A program made the translations under genes and the position numbers. The notes under the pieces are model-generated. The model had not been told where the DNA came from, did not search any database, and worked only from the letters and a program-made list of their open reading frames with translations. Of a stretch of 64,000 nt of DNA, positions 43,729-53,974 are shown one piece after another (the first letter of the stretch is position 1; each line of letters begins with the position of its first letter). This stretch comes from Synechococcus sp. A10-1-5-1 (lineage in GTDB: Bacteria > Cyanobacteriota > Cyanobacteriia > PCC-6307 > Cyanobiaceae). Where the stretch lies: assembly GCF_023115425.1 (NCBI RefSeq), contig NZ_CP096032.1, forward strand, positions 434,001 through 498,000, given 5' to 3'.

Positions 43729-44802
43729 ATGGCGCTCGTTCCGCTTCGGCTGCTGCTCGACCACGCCGCTGAAAACGGCTACGGCATCCCTGCTTTCAAC
43801 GTCAACAACCTTGAGCAGGTGCAGTCGATCATGGAGGCTGCCTACGAGACCGATAGCCCCGTCATCCTGCAGGCCTCCCGCGGCGCCCGTCAGTACGCCG
43901 GTGAGAACTTCCTGCGTCACCTGATCCTGGCTGCCGTTGAGACCTATCCCGACATCCCCGTCGTGATGCACCAGGACCACGGCAACAGCCCTTCCACCTG
44001 CTTCGGTGCTGCCGCCAACGGCTTCACCTCCGTGATGATGGACGGCTCCCTGGAGGCCGACGCCAAGACCCCTGCCAGCTACGAGTACAACGTGGCTGTC
44101 ACCAAGGAAGTGGTGGATGTGGCCCACGCCATCGGCGTGAGCGTTGAGGGTGAGCTGGGTTGCCTGGGCTCCCTGGAAACCGGCATGGGCGAAGCCGAGG
44201 ACGGCCACGGTTTCGAGGGCAAGCTCGACCACAGCCAGCTTCTGACCGATCCCGCCGAGGCTGCTGACTTCGTCGCCAAGACCAAGGTCGACGCTCTGGC
44301 CATTGCCATTGGCACCAGCCACGGCGCTTACAAATTCACCCGTAAGCCCACCGGTGAAGTGCTGGCCATCAGCCGCATTGCTGAAATCCACAAGGCCATC
44401 CCCAACACCCACCTGGTGATGCACGGTTCGTCCTCCGTGCCCCAGGAATGGCTGGAGATGATCAACAAGTTCGGTGGTGCCATCCCCGAGACCTATGGCG
44501 TTCCGGTCGAGGAAATCCAGGAAGGCATCCGCAACGGTGTCCGCAAGGTCAACATCGACACCGACAACCGCCTGGCCTTCACCGCCGCTGTGCGTGAAGC
44601 CGCGATGAAGGATCCCGCCAACTTCGACCCCCGCCACTTCAACAAGCCCGCCCGGGCCTACATGAAGCAGGTCTGCCTCGATCGCTACCAGCAGTTCTGG
44701 TGTGCCGGCAACGCCAGCAAGATCAAGCAGCGCGACATCAACTACTACGCCGGCCTCTACGCCAAGGGCGAACTGGACGCCAAGTCCGCCGTGGCTGCCT
44801 GA
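43729..44802 (+). CDS. fbaA: Fructose-bisphosphate aldolase, class II (Calvin cycle type)
   Basis: Zinc-dependent aldolase that forms fructose 1,6- and probably sedoheptulose 1,7-bisphosphate in the Calvin cycle. Seen: metal ligands HQDH at 81-84, [34 protein letters not shown] and HGSSSVP, and the dimer/tail block [16 protein letters not shown]. 357 residues. Codon use is more biased than in the neighbours (for example GCT/GAC and CTG preferred), which fits a highly expressed enzyme. The hairpin at 44828 terminates it. Confidence 0.97.
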   Translation: MALVPLRLLLDHAAENGYGIPAFNVNNLEQVQSIMEAAYETDSPVILQASRGARQYAGENFLRHLILAAVETYPDIPVVMHQDHGNSPSTCFGAAANGFTSVMMDGSLEADAKTPASYEYNVAVTKEVVDVAHAIGVSVEGELGCLGSLETGMGEAEDGHGFEGKLDHSQLLTDPAEAADFVAKTKVDALAIAIGTSHGAYKFTRKPTGEVLAISRIAEIHKAIPNTHLVMHGSSSVPQEWLEMINKFGGAIPETYGVPVEEIQEGIRNGVRKVNIDTDNRLAFTAAVREAAMKDPANFDPRHFNKPARAYMKQVCLDRYQQFWCAGNASKIKQRDINYYAGLYAKGELDAKSAVAA

Positions 44803-44827
44803 TTCAGGCTTCCAACGGATGTCTCCA

Positions 44828-44849
44828 GGGGCCCGCAAGGGCCCCTTTT
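44828..44849 (+). terminator. Rho-independent terminator of the class II aldolase gene
   Basis: Perfect 7-base-pair stem GGGGCCC / GGGCCCC (44828-44834 and 44839-44845) with a 4-base loop GCAA, followed by TTTT at 44846-44849. It lies 25 bases after the aldolase stop codon. Confidence 0.85.
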
Positions 44850-44884
44850 CATGCGGACCCCATTCCCATCGATCGGTCTGTCCC

Positions 44885-47821
44885 TTAAGGCAGGGCCAGC
44901 TGGGGAAGGGGCAAGGCGCGCATCCCTGAGCTGGGCTGGGCTGCGACGAGTTTGGCGAGGGCTTCATCAAAGGTTGGCTCCATCACAAAGCGGCGACCAT
45001 CGGTGACCACCACCCGAACCAGAGTCGGCAGGGCGTTGTTGTTGCTCTGCAGATAGATCGGCTCCACGTAGAGCAGGCCCTGGCCCACGGGCATCGCCAG
45101 CAGATTGCCCCGCAGCAAGCGGGAGCCAACGCGGTTCCAGAGACCGAATTGATAGCTAATCGCCGGATCCTGCTCAATCAGGGCCGAAATCTGCTGCGGT
45201 CCGAGGAGCAGACGTTGCTGCGGGAAGCGCACCAGGAACAACTCGCCGTAGTTCGGGGTGTCGTTGCGGGCGGCCAACCAGCCCACCATGTTGGGCCGCT
45301 TGAGCGGGGTAAAGGGAAGCAGCAAGACAAACTCAGGCCGCTGCTGACCGGGCAGCTGCATCGTCACGTGATAAGGACGCACGGGCACCGGAGCCGAGGC
45401 ATCGCCGTAGATCTCCAGCGGCAACGCCCAGACGTCATCACCGTTGTAGAAGGTGCGCACGTCAGTGACGTGGTAGCGCAACAGGCGCTCAGCCTGGACG
45501 TTGAATTGACTCTTGGGGACCTGGATGTGGGCCAGCAGGGCCTTGGGCATCGCTGAGAGTGGACGGAAGAGATCCGGGAAGACCTTCTGCCAGGTCCGCA
45601 GGACCGGATCGCTCGGATCGTTCACATAGAGCCAGACAGCGCCGTTGTAGGCATTGACCACCGCCTTGACGGGGTTGCGGAAGTAGCGAACCCCATCGGG
45701 ATTGGCATCGGAATAGGGGTAGCTGCGGCTCTCGGTGAAGCCGTCGAGCATCCAGTACTGATGGTGCTCAGGCCGGTAGTCGGGGTCATCGTCCACGCGG
45801 GCCGTGACCAAATAAGGCTTGCTCTCAAAGCGCAGGAAGGGGGCCAGGGCCTGGAGCCGGTCGTTGACCTGCCGGCGAACAAGCAAGCGCGAGGAAGGGG
45901 TCAAGGACCCGGTGAACAGCAGACGCGCCTCATTGAGGTAGATCGCGGCCATCAGGCGATCGAGGGGTCCATGGATCGGCACCCCCGCCTCCCCGTCGTA
46001 GTGGGAATAGACGTTGAGATCACCCTCGGGGTAATCGAACTCACGCACCTGGGAGGGGGCAATGGCGTAGGGCGCCGGAGCCGAGGCGAAATAAAGCCGG
46101 GGGCGACCCACAGGCAGGTACTGCTCAACGCGCTTCTGGCTCTGGCCCAGCTGGGGCAGGGCCTGAACCCGGCCGCTGCGCCCCAGGTCTTTGACGAAGT
46201 AGAGCGGGAGCCCATCGCTGCCCGAGACATTCACCGGGGAGACCGTGAAGCCATAGCCGTGGGTGAAGACCAGGTGACGGTTCAGCCAGGTGCGCGACCC
46301 CTTGGCCAAGGAGGAGGAATCCAACTCGCGGGCTGCGATCAAGACCTGCTGGGACCCCAATGCACTGGCATCGGCATTTAGTGGATAGCGGTCAACGGCG
46401 GCGGAGGGGAAGTTGTAGTAGAGCCGCAGCTGCTGCAGCTGACGATTGGCCTCCAGGAGCGGGACACTGTCCCAGAGCCGCACGTTGGCCAAGGTGCCCT
46501 CGGCGCTCTTGAGATCCACGGCACTCAGCTGCTGCTTGGGCTCGAGGATCAACTCCCGCACAGCCTCCAGGCCAAAGGCCCGGCGTGTCGCGGCAATGGC
46601 GCGCTTGAGATAGGGCGTCTCCAGCTGAAGCTCCCGGGGCTGCACCCAGACCCGCTGCACCAGCGGTGCCAAGCCCCACTCCACGACCGGCAGCAAACAA
46701 GCAGCTGCGAGCAGGGGCAACATCGCGACGCGACGGAACCAAGAGCGGGGGACTGGCACCAGCAGGCCCAAGCCGCTCATCAACAGGAGCAGGGCCAAAA
46801 GCAGGCGCAGGGGAAGGCGGATGTGGAGGTCGACAAAGCCAGCCCCCGAGGCCACCCCGCTGCCTTCCACCATCAAGTCAAATGGACTCAGGCCATAACT
46901 CAGGGCCGCCATCAGGGCCAAGAGCGCCAACTGCGGTTGCAGCAACCGCTGCTGCTCCCGGCTCAACCCCGGGAAGCGCAAGTCCGTCAGTGAAGTGCCC
47001 TCACTGAAGGTGAGCCAGAGGCAGCCCACGAAGCCAATCAAGACCTGGGCGATCACCAGGCTGACCAGCAGATGCAATGCCGGAAGGCGAAGCACCGTGA
47101 AACTCAGGTCAAAGCCCGTCAGCGGATCGGCCTCGCCAAAGGGGACGGCCAACAGACCAGGCAGCCAGAGGCTCCAACCACGGGCACAGGCGGTGGCCGA
47201 GCCCGCCAGGGCCGCCGCCAGACTGATCCGCAAGGTCGTGTAGGGCCAGCGCAGCAGACAAGGGAGCAAGACCACGACCAGGCCCAGGACCAGCGCTGGC
47301 GGCAGGTCGGCCAACACCGAGAGACCAGTGATGACCTCTCCACCAAAGGGATCGAGGATCAGCCCCCGGGCCTGCAGGAAGAGATAGCTCAGGCCCACCA
47401 CCAGCAGCAGGAGCAGGCCGATCAGCACCGCCACCAGCGGACCACTGGAGAGGGGCGCAAGAGGCCGCTCCCGCAGTTGCTTGCGCGGAGCGTCCTGCCT
47501 GAGGCGCCAGCAACGCCGCAACTGCTGAAGCTGGAGCGGCAAACCCAAGCCCAAGACCAGGAGAAAGGCCAGGCACTGGAACAGCCAACGGCGCAACACC
47601 ACCGTCAAGGCATCGAACTGGGCAAACCAGAGCGCCTCGATCACCAGGCGTGGGATCAGAACCACCAACCCCAGCACCAGGGCGCCGCTGGCCAGCCAGC
47701 GCAACAGACGCTTGAGGCCTTGAACCGATACCTGCACAAGCCGAGCCGATCCCTGGCCGAGACTAGGCAGCAGAACCGAGCGGTCAAGGCGCGACCTAGG
47801 GATCAGCTGGCATCTCGGCAA
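44885..47821 (-). CDS. UPF0182-family large membrane protein
   Basis: 978 residues; the largest gene of the window. Seen: about seven hydrophobic helices in the first 360 residues (for example GALVLGLVVLIPRLVI and LLLLLVVGLSYLFLQARG), then a long extracytoplasmic domain with RRAFGLEAV, VYSHYDGEAGVPI, FTHGYGFTVSPVN and PNMVGWLAARND, all typical of UPF0182. The family is common in actinobacteria and cyanobacteria without a known function. The start ATG 47821 gives a 28-residue leader before GTG 47737 (VQVSVQGLKRLLRW), the other plausible start. Divergent from thrC. Confidence 0.9.
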   Translation of the reverse strand: MPRCQLIPRSRLDRSVLLPSLGQGSARLVQVSVQGLKRLLRWLASGALVLGLVVLIPRLVIEALWFAQFDALTVVLRRWLFQCLAFLLVLGLGLPLQLQQLRRCWRLRQDAPRKQLRERPLAPLSSGPLVAVLIGLLLLLVVGLSYLFLQARGLILDPFGGEVITGLSVLADLPPALVLGLVVVLLPCLLRWPYTTLRISLAAALAGSATACARGWSLWLPGLLAVPFGEADPLTGFDLSFTVLRLPALHLLVSLVIAQVLIGFVGCLWLTFSEGTSLTDLRFPGLSREQQRLLQPQLALLALMAALSYGLSPFDLMVEGSGVASGAGFVDLHIRLPLRLLLALLLLMSGLGLLVPVPRSWFRRVAMLPLLAAACLLPVVEWGLAPLVQRVWVQPRELQLETPYLKRAIAATRRAFGLEAVRELILEPKQQLSAVDLKSAEGTLANVRLWDSVPLLEANRQLQQLRLYYNFPSAAVDRYPLNADASALGSQQVLIAARELDSSSLAKGSRTWLNRHLVFTHGYGFTVSPVNVSGSDGLPLYFVKDLGRSGRVQALPQLGQSQKRVEQYLPVGRPRLYFASAPAPYAIAPSQVREFDYPEGDLNVYSHYDGEAGVPIHGPLDRLMAAIYLNEARLLFTGSLTPSSRLLVRRQVNDRLQALAPFLRFESKPYLVTARVDDDPDYRPEHHQYWMLDGFTESRSYPYSDANPDGVRYFRNPVKAVVNAYNGAVWLYVNDPSDPVLRTWQKVFPDLFRPLSAMPKALLAHIQVPKSQFNVQAERLLRYHVTDVRTFYNGDDVWALPLEIYGDASAPVPVRPYHVTMQLPGQQRPEFVLLLPFTPLKRPNMVGWLAARNDTPNYGELFLVRFPQQRLLLGPQQISALIEQDPAISYQFGLWNRVGSRLLRGNLLAMPVGQGLLYVEPIYLQSNNNALPTLVRVVVTDGRRFVMEPTFDEALAKLVAAQPSSGMRALPLPQLALP

Positions 47822-47901
47822 ATACCCGACTCAAGAGATCGGGTTTAAACAAGTCGCTGAATTGGCGCTGCTAATTTCTTTCCAACGTTCAGGGTCTGAA
47901 C
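47822..47901. promoter_or_regulatory. Divergent UPF0182/thrC intergenic promoter region
   Basis: 80 bases between two divergent start codons. It contains an A/T-rich stretch (around 47845-47885, including TTTAAAC and AATTTCTTTCC), and must carry the promoters for both genes unless the UPF0182 start is further in. No operator palindrome was recognised. Confidence 0.4.
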
Positions 47902-49182
47902 TTGACCGCAACCCTTTCCCGCTCCAGCGTTGGACCGACCTTCACCGGACTGCGCTGCAAGGAATGCGGCCAGGCCTACGACTCTGGTGCCCGCCACGTC
48001 TGTGAGGACGTCTGCTTCGGTCCCCTCGAGGTGGTCTACGACTACGAGGCGATCCGCAACCGCGTCAGCCGCGCCACCATCGAAGCCGGTCCAGCCTCCA
48101 TCTGGCGCTATCGCGATTTCCTGCCGATCGAAGGGGATCCGATCGATGTCGGCACCGGCTTCACCCCCCTGCTGAAGGCCGACAACCTGGCCAAGCGCCT
48201 GGGCCTCAAGAGCCTCTACATCAAGAATGACGGCGTCAACATGCCGACCCTGTCCTTTAAGGACCGGGTGGTTTCGGTGGCGCTGACCCGGGCCCGCGAG
48301 CTGGGCTTCAAGACGGTGAGCTGCGCCTCCACCGGCAACCTCGCCAACTCCACTGCCGCCATCGCCGCCCACGCCGGCCTGGATTGCTGTGTCTTTATCC
48401 CCAGCGATCTGGAGCTGGGCAAGGTGCTGGGCACCTTGATCTACAACCCCACCCTGATGGCGGTGAAGGGCAACTACGACCAGGTCAACCGCCTCTGCTC
48501 AGAGGTGGCGAACACCTACGGCTGGGGCTTCGTCAACATCAACCTGCGCCCCTACTACTCCGAAGGCTCCAAGACCCTTGGCTACGAGGTCATCGAGCAG
48601 CTGGGTTGGGAACTCCCTGACCACATCGTCGCCCCCCTGGCCTCCGGCTCCCTGTTCACCAAAATCCGCAAGGGCTTCGACGAATTCATCAAGTGCGGAC
48701 TGGTGGATGAGAAGGCCGTGCGCTTCAGCGGCGCCCAAGCCGAGGGCTGCAACCCCATCGCCCAGGCTTTTGCCGAAGGTCGGGACTTCATCACCCCGGT
48801 GAAGCCCAACACCATCGCCAAGTCGATCGCCATCGGTAATCCGGCTGATGGCCCCTACGCCATCGACATCGCCAACCGCACCGGCGGCAACATCACCGAT
48901 GTCAACGACACGGAGATCGTTGAAGGCATCAAGCTCCTGGCTGAGACCGAGGGCGTCTTCACCGAAACCGCCGGCGGCACCACCATTGCTGTCCTCAAGA
49001 AGCTGGTGGAGCAGGGAAAGATCAACCCTGAGGAGCGCACCGTGGCCTACATCACCGGCAACGGCCTGAAGACCACTGAGGCCGTGGTGGATGCCATCGG
49101 CAAGCCCTACACGATCGAGGCACAACTCGACAGCTTCAACAACGCCTGGAAGCAAGCCCAGGCCGATCAAGCGCAGGCCTGA
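47902..49182 (+). CDS. thrC: Threonine synthase
   Basis: PLP enzyme converting O-phosphohomoserine to threonine. Seen: an N-terminal four-cysteine zinc-ribbon-like segment (C19, C22, C34, C38: CKECG...CEDVC), the PLP lysine at 120 in [27 protein letters not shown], and [18 protein letters not shown]. 426 residues. TTG 47902 is the start. It is followed 35 bases later by the MoaD-like gene. Confidence 0.95.
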   Translation: MTATLSRSSVGPTFTGLRCKECGQAYDSGARHVCEDVCFGPLEVVYDYEAIRNRVSRATIEAGPASIWRYRDFLPIEGDPIDVGTGFTPLLKADNLAKRLGLKSLYIKNDGVNMPTLSFKDRVVSVALTRARELGFKTVSCASTGNLANSTAAIAAHAGLDCCVFIPSDLELGKVLGTLIYNPTLMAVKGNYDQVNRLCSEVANTYGWGFVNINLRPYYSEGSKTLGYEVIEQLGWELPDHIVAPLASGSLFTKIRKGFDEFIKCGLVDEKAVRFSGAQAEGCNPIAQAFAEGRDFITPVKPNTIAKSIAIGNPADGPYAIDIANRTGGNITDVNDTEIVEGIKLLAETEGVFTETAGGTTIAVLKKLVEQGKINPEERTVAYITGNGLKTTEAVVDAIGKPYTIEAQLDSFNNAWKQAQADQAQA

Positions 49183-49217
49183 TCTCGACTGTCACCTCAA
49201 CCCATCACCTCCCTGCC

Positions 49218-49493
49218 ATGCCCGTTCAGGTCCTGATCCCCACCCCCCTGCAGAAGTTCACCAACGATGAGGCCAGCGTCTCTCTGGACGCCTCCAGCGT
49301 GGATAGCCTGATTGATGCGCTCGACGGCCGCTACCCCGGTCTCAAAGGTCGTCTCTGCGATGAGGCCGGCAAACTCCGCCGCTTCCTGAACGTCTACGTG
49401 AACAGCGAGGATATTCGCTTCCTCGAGAACCAAACCACCGCCCTCAAGGATGGGGACGAAGTCAGCATCGTTCCCGCCGTTGCTGGAGGCTGA
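49218..49493 (+). CDS. MoaD/ThiS-family sulfur carrier, next to thrC
   Basis: 91 residues with a ubiquitin-like beta-grasp: [72 protein letters not shown]. The C-terminal Gly-Gly is the site for adenylation and thiocarboxylation in this family. Pairing with thrC rather than with molybdopterin or thiazole genes suggests an amino-acid-related sulfur carrier (as in the CysO or HcyS systems), inferred from context. Confidence 0.88.
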   Translation: MPVQVLIPTPLQKFTNDEASVSLDASSVDSLIDALDGRYPGLKGRLCDEAGKLRRFLNVYVNSEDIRFLENQTTALKDGDEVSIVPAVAGG

Positions 49494-49599
49494 GCCCCAG
49501 CTGTAGCGATTCCTGCAGCACCACGCCCCAAAAGCTGACTGAATCAAACGGAAGCAGGCTCAAGCTCGAGTCACCTCTCTCTGGACCTGGTGTCACCCG

Positions 49600-50583
49600 A
49601 TGACTCAAACCCCGGATCGTCCATCGATGGATTGTCGGCCCAGCGTCCAGGGCGAGGACCTTCAGCAGTCGGCTGCGGCAGACAAGGCCGAACTGTTTGA
49701 TTACCGCGAGGCGGCAAACCCCATCCGCAGCGGTCTGACGGAACCGATTCCCTATTGCAGCTGGGGACCCGAGCTCCACGCCAGCGGACCCAGTGGAATC
49801 ATCCCTCTGGACCTCAGTGCTGAGTTAGGAGCCAGCGGTCCCGCGACAAGCCCCGGCCTCGCTGCCCACTTCATCCGCATCGAAGCTGGAGAGGGTGTGC
49901 GTGCCGCAGCGAGCGCCACCAGTTCGCTGTTCTTTGTCCTCTCCGGTCGCGGTATCTGCCATTGCCGTGAGACCGACCAGGACACCAACATCCACTGGAG
50001 CGAAGGCGACCTCTTCGTACTGCCCTCCGGCGGTACCCCGCTGTTAGAGGCGAGCTCCACCAGCGTTCTCTACTGGGTGCACGACGCCCCCTTGCTGAAC
50101 TACCTGGGCGTGGTTCCCAGCCAGCCCCGCTTCGAAGCCACCCACTACCGGGGCGAGTGGCTCCGCTCTGAGCTGCGCAAACTGGCCCAGAAACCTGGCA
50201 GCGCGAACAGCAACCGCATCAGCCTCCTCCTCGCCAACCGGGATCTCCCAAGCACCCGCACGGTGACCCATGTGCTTTGGGCGATGTACGGCATCGTTCC
50301 ATCCGCGGCGACCCAGCCCCCCCATCGCCATCAATCGGTGGCCCTGGACTTGATCATCGATTGCCAACCAGGGGTCTACACCCTGGTTGGCACTGAACTG
50401 AATGCCGATGGGACCATCCGCAATCCGAAACGGATCAACTGGCAGGCCGGTGGTGCCTTCATCACCCCCCCCGGGTATTGGCACTCCCACGTGAACGAAA
50501 GTGGCCATCCGGCCTATCTGCTTCCGATTCAGGACGCAGGACTCCAGACCTACCTGCGCAGCCTCGACATCCGCTTTGCCTAG
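49600..50583 (+). CDS. Bicupin protein, gentisate-dioxygenase-like
   Basis: 327 residues with two cupin barrels: the first around [36 protein letters not shown], the second around [32 protein letters not shown] with the metal-binding HRHQ. The arrangement resembles the gentisate 1,2-dioxygenase family. The first barrel has replaced its metal histidines (only one His remains), the second keeps HRH. No gentisate pathway neighbours are present, so the substrate is open. It converges on ftsH with a 4-base overlap. Confidence 0.78.
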   Translation: MTQTPDRPSMDCRPSVQGEDLQQSAAADKAELFDYREAANPIRSGLTEPIPYCSWGPELHASGPSGIIPLDLSAELGASGPATSPGLAAHFIRIEAGEGVRAAASATSSLFFVLSGRGICHCRETDQDTNIHWSEGDLFVLPSGGTPLLEASSTSVLYWVHDAPLLNYLGVVPSQPRFEATHYRGEWLRSELRKLAQKPGSANSNRISLLLANRDLPSTRTVTHVLWAMYGIVPSAATQPPHRHQSVALDLIIDCQPGVYTLVGTELNADGTIRNPKRINWQAGGAFITPPGYWHSHVNESGHPAYLLPIQDAGLQTYLRSLDIRFA

Positions 50584-52433
50584 GTCGCCAAGGCGGCCTG
50601 ATGGCGTTCGACCACAGCCCGAAAATCGGGCCCCTCGATGGTCTCTCGCTCAATGAGCAAATTGACCAGTTCGTCCATCAAGTCCCGGCGTGACTCCAAC
50701 AGGGAAACCGCCTGGTTGAGGGAATGGCGAGCCAGCTGCTGCACCTCCGCATCGATGCGGTTGCTGGTTCTCTGGGAATGATGCGGCTCTGAACGCAACC
50801 AATCTCGGCCCAGGAAGACTTCGGCCCCCTCCCCCTCTAGCGAGAGCGGTCCCAAGGCTGAGAAGCCGTAGCGAGTCACCATCTCCCGGGCAATCCGGCT
50901 CACCATCTCCAGGTCACTGGAAGCACCTTGGGTGATTTCACTGGGGCCAAAGACAACCAACTCGGCGGCCCGGCCACCCATGGCCATCACCATCCGAGCC
51001 TCGAGATAGGCCTTGCTGATCAAACCCGAATCCAAGACCTCTTCATCGGGCATCGTGCGGGCAAATCCACCGACTCCACCGGCCCGGGGGAGCAAGGTGA
51101 CCTTGTCGAGTTCGTCCGACTTGGGCAACAGGGTGGCCAGCAGAGCATGGCCAATCTCGTGGTAGGCGATCAGACGCTTCTTGGCGTTGTCCTGGAGCGG
51201 CGCCGCCGTCAGCCCCATCGTGATCCGCTCAAGGGCATCGCTGATGGCCGCATCGTTGATGCTTTGCCGCTCGCGCCGGGCCGTCAGGATGGCCGCTTCG
51301 TTCAGCAGGTTCGAGAGGTCGGCCCCTGAAAAGCCAGGGGTTCGGCTGGCCCAATCCGCCAGGGAAACCTCCGGTTCAAGCGGACGGGAGCGGGCATGCA
51401 CCGCCAGAATTGCCTCGCGGCCCCGCCGGTCGGGCAGATCGACATGGATTCGCCGATCAAAACGCCCGGGACGCATCAGGGCCGCATCAAGCACATCCGG
51501 CCGGTTGGTCGCCGCCAGCAGGATCACCCCAGAGTTCTCGGCGAAACCATCCATCTCCGTCAGGAGTTGGTTGAGGGTCTGCTCGCGCTCATCGTTGCCC
51601 CCACCAATTCCGGCACCACGCTGGCGGCCGACAGCATCGATCTCATCGATAAAGATGATGCAGGGGGCTTTTTCTTTGGCCTGCCGGAACAGGTCACGGA
51701 CGCGGCTGGCACCGACACCCACAAACAGCTCGACAAATTCCGAGGCAGCCATCGAGAAGAAAGGCACACCGGCTTCGCCGGCGATGGCCTTAGCCAGAAG
51801 GGTCTTGCCCGTACCCGGAGGGCCCACCAGCAACACTCCTTTGGGAATGCGTGCCCCAACGGCCGTGAAGCGTTCCGGCTCCTTCAGGAAAGCCACCACC
51901 TCCTGCAGCTCTTCCTTGGCTTCATTGATGCCGGCCACATCCTCAAAACGCACGGCCACCGCGGATTCGGGCTCAGCCATGCGCGCCTTGCTTCGGCCAA
52001 AACCCATCGCCCGATTCGCCACCTGACTTGAGCGCCGAATCAACAGGGCCAAGCCACCAAACAACAGCAACAGGAGCAGGCCGTTGGACACCAAGCTGGC
52101 GGTTGCACGGTCCTGGCGGTCGTCACGCACCGTGAGGGGCACCTGCGCTTCTTGGGCCGTGCGCAAGAGGACCTGGTCGTTGCTGAAGACCGGCACCTGG
52201 GTGCGGCTGCCGTCGGCATAGGTCACCTGGACCTCGCGACGGGCCGGGGACAGCAGCAGCTCTTTGACTTGTCCGCTCTTGAGCTGCGTGAGCAGCTGGC
52301 TGTAACTGGGCGGAGCCGGACGGTTGATGCCCAGATCTCGCCAGAGCTCGGCACGCCTGGACCCAGGGGCGGGCGAAGCTTGTGATGAGGGCACCTGCTG
52401 CGCTTGCTGACCCGGAGACGCGCCGCTGCTCAC
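50580..52433 (-). CDS. ftsH: FtsH-family ATP-dependent zinc metalloprotease
   Basis: 617 residues. Seen: AAA motifs GPPGTGKT (lysine 210), [13 protein letters not shown], second region of homology ([22 protein letters not shown]), and zinc site HEIGH at 425-429 with a downstream third ligand ([10 protein letters not shown]). FtsH proteases degrade damaged thylakoid proteins and regulators. Only one transmembrane segment is seen (about residues 112-132); the first 40 residues are hydrophilic ([13 protein letters not shown]), whereas standard FtsH has a helix before its lumenal domain. GTG 52433 is the start; in-frame upstream codons do not code a helix. Confidence 0.95.
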   Translation of the reverse strand: MSSGASPGQQAQQVPSSQASPAPGSRRAELWRDLGINRPAPPSYSQLLTQLKSGQVKELLLSPARREVQVTYADGSRTQVPVFSNDQVLLRTAQEAQVPLTVRDDRQDRATASLVSNGLLLLLLFGGLALLIRRSSQVANRAMGFGRSKARMAEPESAVAVRFEDVAGINEAKEELQEVVAFLKEPERFTAVGARIPKGVLLVGPPGTGKTLLAKAIAGEAGVPFFSMAASEFVELFVGVGASRVRDLFRQAKEKAPCIIFIDEIDAVGRQRGAGIGGGNDEREQTLNQLLTEMDGFAENSGVILLAATNRPDVLDAALMRPGRFDRRIHVDLPDRRGREAILAVHARSRPLEPEVSLADWASRTPGFSGADLSNLLNEAAILTARRERQSINDAAISDALERITMGLTAAPLQDNAKKRLIAYHEIGHALLATLLPKSDELDKVTLLPRAGGVGGFARTMPDEEVLDSGLISKAYLEARMVMAMGGRAAELVVFGPSEITQGASSDLEMVSRIAREMVTRYGFSALGPLSLEGEGAEVFLGRDWLRSEPHHSQRTSNRIDAEVQQLARHSLNQAVSLLESRRDLMDELVNLLIERETIEGPDFRAVVERHQAALAT

Positions 52434-52521
52434 ATCAATCTGTCGTTGGCTGGAGCTTAGCCATTTGACGAAAGGAAAGACGGCAAGGGAAGATCTTGGT
52501 TTGGCTGACTAGGTAAGCGGG

Positions 52522-52698
52522 ATGGCTGTTCCCAAGAAGAAAACGTCCAAGGGCAAGCGGAACCAGCGCCACGCCACCTGGAAGGGCAAAGCTGCCGTGG
52601 CAGCGCAGAAGGCTCTCTCCATCGGCAAGGCCGTGCTGAGCGGCCGCGCCCAAGGCTTCGTCTATCCCGTGGCTGAAGAGGACGGCGACGAGGCCTGA
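52522..52698 (+). CDS. rpmF: 50S ribosomal protein L32
   Basis: 58 residues, [22 protein letters not shown]..., the standard L32 start without the zinc-binding CxxC of some paralogs. A purine-rich GGTAAGCGGG just upstream is a plausible ribosome binding region. Ends in acidic EEDGDEA. 88 bases upstream is the divergent ftsH start. Confidence 0.95.
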   Translation: MAVPKKKTSKGKRNQRHATWKGKAAVAAQKALSIGKAVLSGRAQGFVYPVAEEDGDEA

Positions 52699-52770
52699 CC
52701 TGAGGCCCCAACGCTTGCTTTGCCGCTTCCCTGCACTGAAAGGAGGCGGCAAAGACTTGAGTACAAGAGC

Positions 52771-53115
52771 TCAGGAACCCAGCTTGAAGGCCTCCAGGAC
52801 AACGGCGTAGACCAAGCCGAACCTGAGGTTGTCGAGCACGAGCCACCCAAGGGGCGGACGTCCCCGAACGATTCGGGTGCGAAGGCGCACGACCAGCTCC
52901 AGGAGCAGGACCACCGAGAGAACCACCAGTGGACGCTGACCAATGGTCTGCAGCCACCAGCTGGTGACGTTCTGGCCTGCATAGAAGCCAAACAGCAGGG
53001 ACAGGACACCGGCGCTGCGGCGGCGCCAACTGCCCTGGAACGATCCCCAGAGGAACTGGGCTCCCTGACGCTGAAGACGGTCAAAGCGGGTGGCCTGAAT
53101 GGGCATCCGGGTCAT
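52771..53115 (-). CDS. ycf20: DUF565/Ycf20-family membrane protein
   Basis: 114 residues. Seen: RSAGVLSLLFGFYAGQNVTSWWLQTIGQRPLVVLSVVLLLELVVRLRT and LDNLRFGLVYAVVLEAFKLGS, two or three membrane helices matching Ycf20, whose plant homologs affect non-photochemical quenching. M5 (53103) is an alternative start. Overlaps the HAD gene by 4 bases on the same strand, so translation is coupled. Confidence 0.88.
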   Translation of the reverse strand: MTRMPIQATRFDRLQRQGAQFLWGSFQGSWRRRSAGVLSLLFGFYAGQNVTSWWLQTIGQRPLVVLSVVLLLELVVRLRTRIVRGRPPLGWLVLDNLRFGLVYAVVLEAFKLGS

Positions 53116-53876
53116 CCGCCTGGGAAGAGCTGCTTGAGGTAGGACAGCGTGATCTGGCCCTCAGGGCAAGCCGGCCCCCGCAACACCTGACAGGGGGCGT
53201 CGGATTCTCCAAGGCCGTCCACCACCGCAGCAGCGACCGCAAAGTGTGCGTCAGGTTCATGGGAACTAGAGGCACTGCGGGTGGCCAGGACGGTCAGACC
53301 CGCGCCATGGGCCGCCGTCACCCCATGACCTGAATCCTCCAGGGCAAGGACGCAGTCCGCTGAACACCCCAGTTGCTCCAGGGCAACTCGATAGCCCTCG
53401 GGGTCAGGCTTCTTGATGCTCACGTCCTCACCGCAGACCCAGAACTCCAGCCAATCGCGATGCTGCGGAAGCTGACGGGTCAGCAGGGCCTGGACCGCCG
53501 ATCGCCCACTGGTGGTCACAATCGCCTGCCGCAGGCCAGCGGCCGCAGCAGCCTTCATTAAGCGCAGGACGCCAGGACGCAACTGAATCTCACCGGCCGA
53601 CACCAGCTGGCTGTAGTGGGCCTGCTTGGACCGCTGGAGGGCATCCAGGCGAGCATCGATCGGGCGCAGGCCTTCCCGCTGCTCGAGAAACACGGCCATC
53701 CGCTCACGGCCCCCGGTGACCCGAAGCAACTGGAGATAGGTGGGGGGGTCCCACTGCCAGGGCAACCCCGCCTCGGCCATGGCGCGGTTAAAGGCCAAGC
53801 GATGGCCGTCCAGCTCTGTCTCAGCCAGCGTGCCATCCACATCCCAGAGAAGAGCCTCGGGGGCCAATCGCAACAA
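53112..53876 (-). CDS. HAD-family hydrolase (CbbY/beta-phosphoglucomutase-like)
   Basis: 254 residues. Seen: nucleophile motif LLWDVDGTLAETE, cap with RRVTGGRERMAVFLEQR-type helices, motif II VTTSGRS, motif III KKPDPEGY and motif IV ALEDSGHGVTAAHGAG. CbbY proteins of Calvin-cycle organisms dephosphorylate xylulose 1,5-bisphosphate, a RuBisCO inhibitor, which fits this host; the family assignment by eye is firm, the substrate is inferred. It faces recJ across about 98 bases. Confidence 0.9.
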   Translation of the reverse strand: MLRLAPEALLWDVDGTLAETELDGHRLAFNRAMAEAGLPWQWDPPTYLQLLRVTGGRERMAVFLEQREGLRPIDARLDALQRSKQAHYSQLVSAGEIQLRPGVLRLMKAAAAAGLRQAIVTTSGRSAVQALLTRQLPQHRDWLEFWVCGEDVSIKKPDPEGYRVALEQLGCSADCVLALEDSGHGVTAAHGAGLTVLATRSASSSHEPDAHFAVAAAVVDGLGESDAPCQVLRGPACPEGQITLSYLKQLFPGG

Positions 53877-53974
53877 GGGGCTGCCGAATGCTGTGGTGAG
53901 GTTAAGGGAGCTGGACGGTGGAGCCTGGACAGGGCCTACTCACGGCCCAGAATGAAAGCTGATGAAACGCAGGC

